Assembly: GCA_021799485.1 (NCBI GenBank)
Contig: JAJZAK010000014.1
Coordinates: 1-49,255, forward strand
Origin: a bacterium
GTDB taxonomy: Bacteria; Elusimicrobiota; Elusimicrobia; UBA1565; UBA9628
DNA: 49,255 bases
Reading direction: 5' to 3'
The notes beneath the pieces were generated by a model. It was not told the DNA's origin. It worked only from the letters and a program-made list of their open reading frames with translations, and did no database searches. Position 1 is the first letter of the stretch; each line of letters begins with the position of its first letter. Below, in pieces: positions 42,046-49,255 of this stretch. The translations under genes and the position numbers were made by a program.

Positions 42046-42904
42046 CGAGAGGCCCCAACTCGCGGTCTTTCGTCTCCTTCTGTTGTTTTCCGCGGTTTTC
42101 TGCGGCCTTCCGTTGCCTTCGGCGGGAAGCGACGTCCTTCCGACGGGACAGAGCCTCTTCCGGCCGCTCCTGGCCGACCCACGCCAGATCCAATCCTTGG
42201 TCAGCTATTATCGCTTCCAAGGCCATAACGCGGCCGACGCGGCCCTAGGAGGCGTCTTCGGCCTTCTGCGCCACGACTGGGGCTCCTGGAAGAGCCAGTG
42301 GGACGTCGCGGGCATGGCCTACAGCCGGTTCTATATCAGCGGAGATGTCAACCACTTTGAAACCGAGGACTTCTTCGCCGACTTGCCCTGGGAGCTGAGA
42401 CGCGGAAACTTTTCCACGAGACTAACCCTCTACCACGAGAGTTCCCATTTAGGAGACGACTACATCCGGACGAATGGAAGCTCCGGGCTCTTCTCAAGCG
42501 GCCTCCCGGGACACCGATTCAGCCAGGAGGCATTCCAGGCCGAGTTCTCGGAGGATCTCCCCTCCGTCTGGCTGCGCCTCTACGCGGGAGATACCCAGAT
42601 CCTCCACACGATCCCATCCCTGGGCCGCCAGATCCTCCAGTGGGGCGCCCAGGAACAGAGCCCGGTCCTGTGGCGCGACTCCCGGTCGAGTCTGGACGCC
42701 TTCCTCGCGTGGGATTTGCAATCCAGGGAATACAATCAATGGAATATCAATTCCAACCTCGTCGCGGGGATCAAGCTGAGCTCGCTCAAGACCGGCCGCG
42801 ACGTCAGGCTCCAATTGGGCTGGTTCGACGGCCATTCCCCCTTCGGCCAGTTCATCCTAGAGCGGGAACGGTACGCCGACGTCGGCTTTGCGATCGATTT
42901 TTAG
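42002..42904 (+). CDS. DUF1207 family secreted protein
   Basis: 300 residues from a TTG at 42002, or 293 from a TTG at 42023; either overlaps the thioredoxin gene. A signal peptide follows (RLLLLFSAVFCGLPLPSAG). The family pattern is clear: FRPLLADPRQIQ, a beta-rich body, TLYHESSHLGDDY, LYAGDTQI and a beta-strand C-terminus ending in Phe. DUF1207 proteins are predicted outer-membrane or periplasmic beta proteins without known function. The final GFAIDF suits an outer-membrane barrel end. Confidence 0.75.
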   Translation: MRISSPILRNIWRASERPQLAVFRLLLLFSAVFCGLPLPSAGSDVLPTGQSLFRPLLADPRQIQSLVSYYRFQGHNAADAALGGVFGLLRHDWGSWKSQWDVAGMAYSRFYISGDVNHFETEDFFADLPWELRRGNFSTRLTLYHESSHLGDDYIRTNGSSGLFSSGLPGHRFSQEAFQAEFSEDLPSVWLRLYAGDTQILHTIPSLGRQILQWGAQEQSPVLWRDSRSSLDAFLAWDLQSREYNQWNINSNLVAGIKLSSLKTGRDVRLQLGWFDGHSPFGQFILERERYADVGFAIDF

Positions 42905-42927
42905 GGCTTGCGTCCCAATCATATGAG

Positions 42928-43144
42928 CGATTTGGAGGCCCCTATTCGAGCCGGATGCAAGGCGCGAGGAGCGAGCATACCGAGCGTATGGGAGCGATCG
43001 AGCAACGCCGCAGGCGGCCGGAGAGGGGCCTCCCGCAGCGGGCCGTCCGCTTTCGGGCTGCGACGTCGTTGCGCTCGCCTTACAGGCCTCGGCCTGCGCG
43101 GCTCGCGCGCCTCGTCTCGCCTCGAAGCTCGGACGGCCAAATCG
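42928..43144. repeat. Long palindromic intergenic repeat (two inverted half-units), copy 1
   Basis: The ends CGATTTGG (42928-42935) and CCAAATCG (43137-43144) are exact inverted repeats, and similarity extends a few bases outward (CATAT). The two halves are diverged inverted copies of one unit: an AAGGCGCGAG-like segment, a variable stem-loop, GAGCAACGCCGC-like, then a GC-rich core (CCCGCAGCGGG). The left-half stem is CATAC/GTATG (42976-42990); the right half has CAGGC/GCCTG. The second copy is at the right window edge. It fills most of the 279-nt gap between genes and ends near a TATTAT (43149-43154) that could serve the next gene. Confidence 0.85.
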
Positions 43145-43183
43145 TCCATATTATTCTGTCACGGAGCCTTAAAGGAGCCACCC

Positions 43184-44281
43184 ATGCAACGGAGAGCACC
43201 CGCAGCAGCAGCGGCAAAGACGGCAAGAACGGACACGCCATGGCTGCCGGCCGCCGCGGCTGTCCTGGCCGCCGTCGCGGGCCTTAACGGCTGCGCCGCC
43301 CATAAAGCCGTCCTCGCCGCCGGCGGCGTCAAGCCCGACTGGGTGGATGGGCATAGCTCCCAATATCCCGATTCGGCCTATCTGCGGGGAGTCGGCATGG
43401 GCGATAATCGCCAAGACGCCGAGTCAAGCGCCCGGGGCCAGATCGCCCAGTATTTCTCGTCTCTCGTGACGGTGCAGACCCAGACCTTCTCGAGCGAGGC
43501 GGAAAAAACCCAGGGAGGGAAAACTCAGTCGAGCTTCGAGGACAAGGTCAGCCGGGACATCCGGGTCGCCTCGCGGCAGACGCTCGAAGGGGTGCGGATC
43601 GCGGCGGATTGGACCGACCCCCAGACGCATACCTACTATGCGCTCGCCGTCCTCGACCGCGCGAAAGCAAGCGCCGTGATGCGGGATAAAATCCAGACCT
43701 TCGATCGACAGTGCTCCCAATGGCAATCCCAGTTTCTATCCGCCTCGGGCGCTTTCCAGAAAGCCAAGGCCGCCATGAAGCTTCTCTCCCTCATGAAGGC
43801 CCGCGCCAAGCTCAACGACCAGCTGCGGCTTTTAGACGGCCAGGGCCTCCCGACCCCTTTCGATGCGGCCAGCGTCAAGACTCAGGCGGCTCAAGCCCTC
43901 TCGGTCCTCGTGGTTTCCGTCGCCGTGGAAGGTCCCGGGGCCTCCCGAATCCGTTCCGGGATCGTGAACGCCCTCTCGGCCCTAGGCTTGAGCGCCGCGA
44001 AGCCGGGCGCCGCCGCCGACATCGCGATCAACGCCCATGTTCAGACCCAGGCTCTCGAGGTCCCGGCCGACACGGACCCAGGCTGGCATTGGATACGAAG
44101 CCAGGCGGTCGTCGACTTCACCGACGAGCGCGCGGGGCGCACCTTCCTGAGCCTGAAGACGGATGACCGCGAGGCCTCCGTCAGCGAGCAGGAGGCCAAG
44201 CAGCGCAGCTACTTGGGCCTCGCGGCCGGGCTTACGAAGAAAGTCGGCCAGGCCCTCACGGATTACCTCGAAAGCCAATAG
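43184..44281 (+). CDS. LPP20-like lipoprotein
   Basis: 365 residues from the ATG at 43184, chosen for the strong AAAGGAG Shine-Dalgarno sequence and the lipoprotein signal. Basic N-terminus, hydrophobic stretch and lipobox LNGC give Cys37. The LPP20 segment follows: PDWVDGH, YLRGVGMGDNRQDAESSARGQIAQYFSSLV, then VASRQTLEGVRIAADW and a TYYALAVLDRAKA strand. The C-terminal half (about 230-365) is an unassigned alpha/beta region. LPP20-type lipoproteins are envelope proteins of unknown function, often near CsgG-like proteins in other genomes. It is convergent with the AsmA-like gene. Confidence 0.75.
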   Translation: MQRRAPAAAAAKTARTDTPWLPAAAAVLAAVAGLNGCAAHKAVLAAGGVKPDWVDGHSSQYPDSAYLRGVGMGDNRQDAESSARGQIAQYFSSLVTVQTQTFSSEAEKTQGGKTQSSFEDKVSRDIRVASRQTLEGVRIAADWTDPQTHTYYALAVLDRAKASAVMRDKIQTFDRQCSQWQSQFLSASGAFQKAKAAMKLLSLMKARAKLNDQLRLLDGQGLPTPFDAASVKTQAAQALSVLVVSVAVEGPGASRIRSGIVNALSALGLSAAKPGAAADIAINAHVQTQALEVPADTDPGWHWIRSQAVVDFTDERAGRTFLSLKTDDREASVSEQEAKQRSYLGLAAGLTKKVGQALTDYLESQ

Positions 44282-44316
44282 GGCGGGGAGGCAAACACGG
44301 CTCCTCCTGCCGTCGT

Positions 44317-46620
44317 TTACTGCCCGAACAGCCCCTTAAAGAGATCCTCGACCGGAGCGATGATCGTCCGGGCCGCGATGCGGAATCTGGGATGATCGGC
44401 GGTCCCGCCGACGTGCACCACGATGGGAGCGACCTGGGCCACCAGGGCCGTTACCTCCATGTCAAGTTTCCTGGTGGGCATGATCATCCGGCCTCGGATC
44501 GAGATCGTCCCCCACGTGGTTCCCATCCTGCTTTCCTCGATCTCCAGAATGCCCGACTTAAATCGATAGCGTCCGGACAGATCGTTGAAGGATGCATGCG
44601 CTAGATTCGGGAATATTTTGAGGCCGCCCAAAGACGTGATTTTCTGGACGATCACAAAGGGAAGAAAGATGATGTCCAGCACGCGAAACCCCTCCGAGCC
44701 TCCCAGCACCTCGATGCGCCCCGACTTCGCGGAGAGGCTGGCCCGTCCGTTCCACGTTTCCAGCTCGGAGCCTCTCCCCGCGGCCTCCCAGGCAAGCGTC
44801 GCCTTGGAAAAATAAAAATCCTTCCCCACGAGACGGCCGACCTTCAATTGGCCGCGGGTCGACCAAGGCTTGGGCGGACGGGCGGCCGCCCGACGAGCCG
44901 GAGCCTGGGGCGACGCTCCCGCGCCACGCCCGGACGGGGGCCGGCGGCCTCTCGCGGCCATCAGGGCGCCGATATCCAGGGACGGCACGGCGGCATTGAT
45001 GTCAATCTTGGGCACGGCAGCGTAATCGTCGATGATAGCGCGTGAAATAACGATTCGCTGTCCCTCCAAGTAGCCCGACAACGGCTCGATCGCGACGCGA
45101 TGGGCGTTGAATCGGACCCGTCCTTTGATGCGCGAGGCGGCGTAGTCTCCCAGCTTCGCGCTCAGCCCTTGAGCCATGAATGTTCCGGAATAGGAAAGGT
45201 GTCGGGGGGGGCCTCGAAGCCTGAGCGCCATGCGCCCTCTCCCTCGAAGCGAATAAGACGCCACCCAGGGCAAAAGCCCCGAGCAATCCTCGACGTCGAG
45301 CGGCTCCGCCGTTAACGGAATATTCACGTAAGCATGCCGTCCCGGAAATCCGCGCCATAGACCCTCGGATGCGAGAATCCTGCTTCCTTTTCCAGCCGCA
45401 GCCGCCAATTTCCGTATGCCAAGACCCTTGGGACCAAGGGAGGCGGAAAGCGCAAGATCAGCCGCCGGCATCCACTCGATAGGCGGCAAACGCCAATCCC
45501 CTTGAATCGACAGGCGCGGAACAAGATCCCCCAGGACATCGTCCACCCATCCCTGCGCGCTCCATTCGCCTCGACGCGAGCCTGCCCGCAGAAAGCCGAT
45601 GCGCAACCTCCCTGAACGATCCAGGGAAAGGCGGCCGGCGACGACCAGCGCCGGCGCGAGCTTGGTCCAGAGAGCGCAAGAGGGGTCGGCACAGGCGCGC
45701 AGGGTCAAATGGACCGAAGCCCTTCCGCTCGGAGGGGACAGCGAGTTGAGCACCGCGACGACGTCGCCTTCGGCCAGGGTCCAGGCGCCCGACGACAGGC
45801 GGCAATGAAAGGTGGCTCGCGGCGACTTGATATCGTGAAGGGTGCCGGTCGCGACGAGCCTCCATGGCCCTGACTCCACGTTCAGGGATTGCGCCCTTAA
45901 CTCCACGCTCTCCGGGGCTCCTCCCGCCGGATTGACCGCCCCATTGAAGACCAGATGCCAATGATGAGGCGCCGTTCCAGGCTTCCGGTGCGTCGCGGCC
46001 AGCGCCAGCCCCGTCGTGAACGGCTCCTGGATCGTCACATGGTTGGCGCCGAATCGGATGCCCGAAAGAGACCAAGAATCCCCCGAAGCGGCGTCTTGGT
46101 ATTCGATGGCGGCGTCCGTGACGCGCAAGCGGCGGAGGTTTACGTCGTAAGCGAAAGCTTCCGGCCCGGAGGCTGACGCGGGAGCGGCGCTCATGATCGG
46201 CGGCTGGAAAGCGCGTCCCCGATGGACGCGTGGAAGATTTAATCGGCCTTCCGGGGAGCGCCTTAGGATGACCATCAGGCCTCGGATGTCGATGCTCGAT
46301 AGAACCCAGCGGCGCCGAAGCGCCGACAAAAGCCAATTGACCCCTAGGCGCAGGCTTCGGATTCGGATGACGTCGCCGGCGCCGGGACCTCCTTTCTCCG
46401 CGATCCTGGCATCCTCGATCCTGAATCCCGAGAAAGCCCAGGATAGACGGGCGATGCGCATCTGCCTTCCCGTGGCCTCACCAGCCTTTTCCTCGATGAG
46501 CGCCTTGATCTTCTCCGGGGGGTAAAACACGCGGGCGGCGAATGGCAGCAACGTGAGAACGACGGCCGTCCCAAGGAAAAGCGCCGCCGCGCCCCGTGCG
46601 ATCCGTCGGCTGGCTGTCAT
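44317..46620 (-). CDS. AsmA-like / DUF748-type inner-membrane protein
   Basis: 767 residues from the ATG at 46620 (ATGA overlap with the upstream MFS gene). An N-terminal TM anchor (about 10-30) precedes a very long beta-rich periplasmic region. AsmA-type features are IKALIEEKAGEATGRQMRI near the start, the IDIRGLMVILRRSPEGRLNL segment, and a C-terminal FNDLSGRYRFKSGILEIEESRM-like stretch. A Pro/Ala/Arg-rich linker lies at about 560-590. AsmA-family proteins form bridges that move phospholipids between membranes or affect outer-membrane assembly. It is last in the minus-strand operon. Confidence 0.8.
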   Translation of the reverse strand: MTASRRIARGAAALFLGTAVVLTLLPFAARVFYPPEKIKALIEEKAGEATGRQMRIARLSWAFSGFRIEDARIAEKGGPGAGDVIRIRSLRLGVNWLLSALRRRWVLSSIDIRGLMVILRRSPEGRLNLPRVHRGRAFQPPIMSAAPASASGPEAFAYDVNLRRLRVTDAAIEYQDAASGDSWSLSGIRFGANHVTIQEPFTTGLALAATHRKPGTAPHHWHLVFNGAVNPAGGAPESVELRAQSLNVESGPWRLVATGTLHDIKSPRATFHCRLSSGAWTLAEGDVVAVLNSLSPPSGRASVHLTLRACADPSCALWTKLAPALVVAGRLSLDRSGRLRIGFLRAGSRRGEWSAQGWVDDVLGDLVPRLSIQGDWRLPPIEWMPAADLALSASLGPKGLGIRKLAAAAGKGSRILASEGLWRGFPGRHAYVNIPLTAEPLDVEDCSGLLPWVASYSLRGRGRMALRLRGPPRHLSYSGTFMAQGLSAKLGDYAASRIKGRVRFNAHRVAIEPLSGYLEGQRIVISRAIIDDYAAVPKIDINAAVPSLDIGALMAARGRRPPSGRGAGASPQAPARRAAARPPKPWSTRGQLKVGRLVGKDFYFSKATLAWEAAGRGSELETWNGRASLSAKSGRIEVLGGSEGFRVLDIIFLPFVIVQKITSLGGLKIFPNLAHASFNDLSGRYRFKSGILEIEESRMGTTWGTISIRGRMIMPTRKLDMEVTALVAQVAPIVVHVGGTADHPRFRIAARTIIAPVEDLFKGLFGQ

Positions 46621-47840
46621 GCCTCTTCGCGCGCGACCCAGCGCAGGAGCGGCCAACAACAGAGGGTCGTGACGACGCCGATGCCCGCCAGGACGCAGAC
46701 CGCTCCGTAAGGCGGCAGCGGCCCCGGGAGCTCTCCCATCCCTCGCGTTAGCCAGCCGTAAAGGTGGCCGCCAACCGCGTTCGACGCCGAGGCGGCGAGG
46801 TCAAAGACCGCCATGAAGATCGCAAAACCCGTCGCTTCCCCGAATTCCGGGGAATGCTGGGCGGCGAGGTCCATGAGAGAGAGACGCAGGGCGACCCCTC
46901 CGAAAGCCGTCATGGCCGTCACGACGACGGACGAAACGGGCCCCACGTAAAACACATAGAGGAGCGTCAACGGCGCCCCCGCGAAGACGCAGGCTTTTGC
47001 GATTTGAGACGCTTTCCAGTCTCGTCCAAGCATGCGCGCGTAAACAAGCGCGCCTAAGCTGCCGCAGACGCCCTCCACGCCGCTCAATCCCCCGATGCGC
47101 AGAGGCGAAAAACCGAGGGCCTCGCTCTGATAATAGAACTGAGCCGTTCCAAGAAACGGCGTGAAGCTCCAAAGGAATATGAAGGCGCTCAGAGCCCAGA
47201 AACGCCTGGAACGGATCAGGCCCTCCAAGCCCGACACGGCCTTCGAGAACGTCGGGCCGACACGCGGCTCCTCGATCAACGGCACGGCCGCGAGAACGAT
47301 CGCCGGCAGAACCGCCCCGACCCAAAAGAGCCCGCGGATCGCGACACGCTTGGAGAGCCAGCCCGCCGCCAGATTGGAGACGACGATCGTCGCGTAGAGA
47401 GTGCCCAGCTCGATCGCCTGGTAAAACCCGGTCTTGCCGCGGAGCTTCCCCTGCTCCACCATCACGCCGTTGCCGATGACGTCCGCCGCCGCGCTTCCAA
47501 GATTGGCGGCGGCGAGGCCCGCGAGAAGAAACGCGTAGGAACGGACGTCGAAAAAGGCCATGCCGAGCCAGGCCGCAAGCGCCACAAGGCACGCCGCGAC
47601 GACCTGCGGGCGACGCCGATAGCCGCGCCACGGGAAAAAATCGCTTGCCGCGGCATAAAGGGGCTTGAGGAGAAAAGGGAAAGTCATCCAGAAGATGAAC
47701 GTCGAGCTTTCGTCGGGAGAAAGTTTGACGGTATCCTTCAAAAAATAGCCGAGCGGTTCGTAGATGAGTCCGCCCAAGCCAAGGGCCAAGTAGCTCGCGA
47801 AGAAGAAAAAGCCGTTGCGGTCGACGCGGCTCCGGGGCAC
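46617..47840 (-). CDS. MFS transporter, folate-biopterin (BT1)-like
   Basis: 407 residues from a GTG start. Twelve hydrophobic segments are apparent. Family-like signatures are YEPLGYFLKDTVKLSPDES near the N-terminus, FPFLLKPLYAAASDFFPWRGYRRR (the loop 2-3 motif of BT1-like carriers) and AAADVIGNGVMVEQGK. The BT1 family carries folates and pterins in plants and protists; many bacterial members have unknown substrates. It lies three bases after tatC. A general MFS assignment is firm and the substrate is not. Confidence 0.8.
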   Translation of the reverse strand: MPRSRVDRNGFFFFASYLALGLGGLIYEPLGYFLKDTVKLSPDESSTFIFWMTFPFLLKPLYAAASDFFPWRGYRRRPQVVAACLVALAAWLGMAFFDVRSYAFLLAGLAAANLGSAAADVIGNGVMVEQGKLRGKTGFYQAIELGTLYATIVVSNLAAGWLSKRVAIRGLFWVGAVLPAIVLAAVPLIEEPRVGPTFSKAVSGLEGLIRSRRFWALSAFIFLWSFTPFLGTAQFYYQSEALGFSPLRIGGLSGVEGVCGSLGALVYARMLGRDWKASQIAKACVFAGAPLTLLYVFYVGPVSSVVVTAMTAFGGVALRLSLMDLAAQHSPEFGEATGFAIFMAVFDLAASASNAVGGHLYGWLTRGMGELPGPLPPYGAVCVLAGIGVVTTLCCWPLLRWVAREEA

Positions 47841-47843
47841 GGC

Positions 47844-48596
47844 TTACGGTTGCGAGAGCGCCGGCTCGCCGGGCATCGCGAGCAGGGCCCCTTCAAAAAG
47901 GACGATGGACGAGAAGGCCAGCACCGTCTGCGAAAAAACGTCGGGAGTGAGAACCGCGCCAAGAACAAAACCAAGAAAATAGACCAGACGCCGCTGGGCC
48001 TTGAGCTGGGCCTTGCTGACGATGCCCAGACGATTGAGCGCGATGAGGACGAGAGGCAGTTGAAAGACGGCCCCGAAGGCAAGGATCATGAGCGACGCGA
48101 AATGGAGATAAGCTCCGACGCCGATCAAGGGCTTTAATTGCTCGGTCTCATAGGACAAGAAAAACTTCATGGCAGCCGGAATCACAAGATAGAGCGCCAG
48201 GGACGCTCCGGCCAAAAAAAGCGCATAGGAAACCGGAATGGCTCGCTTCAGGTACTTTCTCAGCCCGGGAGCAAAGGCTTTCGCGGCGAAAAGCCACGCT
48301 TGGTAAAGCACGGCGGGAAGAGCCAGGAGGAAGCCTCCAAAGACGGCGATCTTGATGCGCACGAGAAAGGCCTCGGCGGGCGCGATGAAAACCAACGTCC
48401 CCACGGGGCGGGCGAGCTTCGCGATGATGGCGTCCGCAAACTGATAGGCGGCGACGGTTCCAGCCGCGATCCAAGCCAACGCCATCATGAGACGCCGCCT
48501 CAGCTCCAGAATATGCTCGATCAGCGGCATTGGGTGGTCCTCGTAGGACGTGGCGGCGCCGGCGGCAGGGGGAGCTTCGGCGGTTTCAGGCTTCAT
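47844..48596 (-). CDS. tatC: Twin-arginine translocase subunit TatC
   Basis: 250 residues from the ATG at 48596. It begins after a short linker with DHPMPLIEHILELRRRLM, the cytoplasmic signature that binds twin-arginine signals. Six TM helices follow, with FIAPAEAFLVRIKIAVFGG, PAVLYQAWLFAAKAFAPGLRKYLKR, FGAVFQLPLVLIALNRLGIV and GAVLTPDVFSQTVLA, all family motifs. It is the receptor subunit of the Tat pathway; tatA is not in the window. The 11-nt overlap with the upstream gene supports this start. Confidence 0.96.
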   Translation of the reverse strand: MKPETAEAPPAAGAATSYEDHPMPLIEHILELRRRLMMALAWIAAGTVAAYQFADAIIAKLARPVGTLVFIAPAEAFLVRIKIAVFGGFLLALPAVLYQAWLFAAKAFAPGLRKYLKRAIPVSYALFLAGASLALYLVIPAAMKFFLSYETEQLKPLIGVGAYLHFASLMILAFGAVFQLPLVLIALNRLGIVSKAQLKAQRRLVYFLGFVLGAVLTPDVFSQTVLAFSSIVLFEGALLAMPGEPALSQP

Positions 48597-48948
48597 ATTT
48601 TCCCGGGAACCAGGGGAGGCGCGCGACCTTAATGCCGAGGTCGCGAACGAGCCGTTCAGTCTCCTCGTCAGGCAGGCGCTGGTCGTAGCCAAGGGCGATG
48701 ATGTCCGGCATTTCGCGGCGGATGGATTCGGCGAAGCTGTCTGGCGCTCCTATCACGATCTTATCGGCCAAATCCAGCGCCTTGAGGCGCTTGAGCCTCT
48801 GGGCGGCCGGGACGGCGTTTGGCTTTTTATTATGGCGGTCGTGCGATAGCACCACCACGAGGCGATCACCTAGAGTCCGCGCGGCGGCCAGCATGCGACA
48901 GTGAGCCTTATGAATGCGGTTAAAGCACCCGCCCACGAACACGGTCAC
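48586..48948 (-). CDS. Cytidylyltransferase-like protein (FAD synthetase RibL / TagD-like)
   Basis: 120 residues from the GTG at 48948; an open frame continues to 49041 with a basic, low-complexity extension. Family homology begins exactly at VTVFVGGCF. The nucleotidyltransferase motif reads GGCFNRIHKAH (HxxH present; family form GTFDxxHxGH). RLVVVLSHDRHNKK and PDIIALGYDQ follow, then DEETERLVRDLG, the pattern of archaeal FAD synthetase and glycerol-3-phosphate cytidylyltransferase. The substrate is unknown. The longer start (49020 GTG or 49041 TTG) cannot be excluded, since a promoter lies upstream of all of them. Confidence 0.75.
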   Translation of the reverse strand: MTVFVGGCFNRIHKAHCRMLAAARTLGDRLVVVLSHDRHNKKPNAVPAAQRLKRLKALDLADKIVIGAPDSFAESIRREMPDIIALGYDQRLPDEETERLVRDLGIKVARLPWFPGKYEA

Positions 48949-49064
48949 CGGCCGAGCCCTGCCTTCTCCTTTTGAGGAAGAAGACAGGATTGAGGGGCTT
49001 CGTCGTCGAAGTGTCGGCACCCTCGTTCTTTCCCTCTCCAAATTAAGAAGAGAGGGATGGATCT

Positions 49065-49093
49065 AGTGTAGTGAGTCCATGCTATCTTTACAA
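49065..49093 (-). promoter_or_regulatory. Promoter of the cytidylyltransferase-tatC-MFS-AsmA operon
   Basis: TTGTAA (49093-49088), 17-nt spacer, TACACT (49070-49065) on the minus strand. Transcription would begin near 49058, leaving a leader of about 110 nt to the GTG at 48948. The leader holds no clear structure. The bases from 48949 to the right edge contain only this promoter and the palindromic repeat. Confidence 0.6.
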
Positions 49094-49097
49094 TTGA

Positions 49098-49255
49098 AGG
49101 CCCAGGTTGGGAGCCAGCGCAAGGCGCGACGAGGGCGCAGGCCGAGGCCTGGAACCGAGGAGCAACGCCGCGATGGCCCCGAAATGGGCCTTCCCGCTGC
49201 GGGCTGGGCCTCTTTCGCCCGGCTTCCGCGTTGCTCGTCGCTCACATACATTCAG
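49098..49255. repeat. Long palindromic intergenic repeat, copy 2 (truncated by window edge)
   Basis: It shares the unit seen at 42928-43144: AAGGCGCGACGAGG, stem CAGGC/GCCTG (49138-49151), GAGGAGCAACGCCGC, GGGCCTTCCCGCTGCGGGC core, then CTTTCG. After the core an inverted second half begins (GTTGCTCGTCGCTCAC), which the window cuts off. The 14-nt stem-loop is identical to that in the right half of copy 1 read on the other strand. Confidence 0.8.

Noticed and set aside
42905-43183. CRISPR array or tRNA gene in the repeat-rich gap
   Set aside because: There are no regularly spaced short direct repeats and no cloverleaf; the structure is an inverted pair of diverged units.
42908-43183. Extended N-terminus of the LPP20-like protein through the palindromic repeat
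   Set aside because: The upstream frame translates the intergenic repeat; the ATG at 43184 has AAAGGAG and a lipoprotein signal.

Overview
The window looks like a chromosomal segment of a GC-rich, Gram-negative-type (diderm) bacterium. Diderm markers are LptF/LptG, a PorV-like outer-membrane barrel, TatC, an AsmA-like protein and several lipoproteins. The housekeeping set (HprK, RapZ, HPr, enzyme I, LepA, PilT, RsfS, ArgS, B12-dependent ribonucleotide reductase), prepilin-type surface proteins and PorV/sorting-domain proteins would fit Elusimicrobiota or a related candidate phylum. That placement is an inference from gene content, not a measured phylogeny. No rRNA, tRNA, CRISPR array, prophage or transposase gene was recognised. 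Genes are packed tightly, many with ATGA, GTGA or TAATG overlaps.

Region 1 (1-7054): a secreted repeat protein running off the left edge, a CsgG-like lipoprotein, a Sel1-repeat protein, a divergently transcribed secreted caspase-like protease and an M20 peptidase. Region 2 (7104-9380): LptF and LptG, split by a palindromic element. Region 3 (9396-16491, minus strand): nrdJ from a textbook promoter, then a three-gene set of prepilin-like proteins. The first of these is a 905-residue pilin-adhesin whose leader peptide is encoded inside a 29-bp perfect inverted repeat.

Region 4 (16521-25960) is the most unusual part. A minus-strand operon encodes a secreted protein with a C-terminal sorting-like domain, a PorV-like barrel fused to TPRs, a sensor histidine kinase, a FliF-FliG fusion, and a soluble kinase-like ATPase without a recognisable phospho-acceptor His. 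Divergent to it lies an OmpR-type regulator with a degraded acidic pocket. No other flagellar gene is visible. The operon promoter and the promoter of the left-edge repeat protein share a 27-bp block (24/27 identical) at the same 11-nt distance from the -10 element, so the two surface systems are probably co-regulated, possibly by the regulator encoded here.

Region 5 (26027-42904, plus strand) is a long, largely housekeeping run: a degenerate SGNH protein, HPF, HprK-RapZ-HPr-enzyme I (a regulatory PTS with no EII in the window), LepA, signal peptidase I, NfeD, a NadD-YqeK fusion, a LytR_C protein, PilT, RsfS, ArgS, CcdA, a TlpA-like thioredoxin and a DUF1207 protein. Region 6 (42905-49255): an LPP20-like lipoprotein on the plus strand and a convergent minus-strand operon (cytidylyltransferase-like, TatC, MFS transporter, AsmA-like). 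Two copies of a long palindromic intergenic repeat with covarying stems lie at 42928-43144 and at the right edge.
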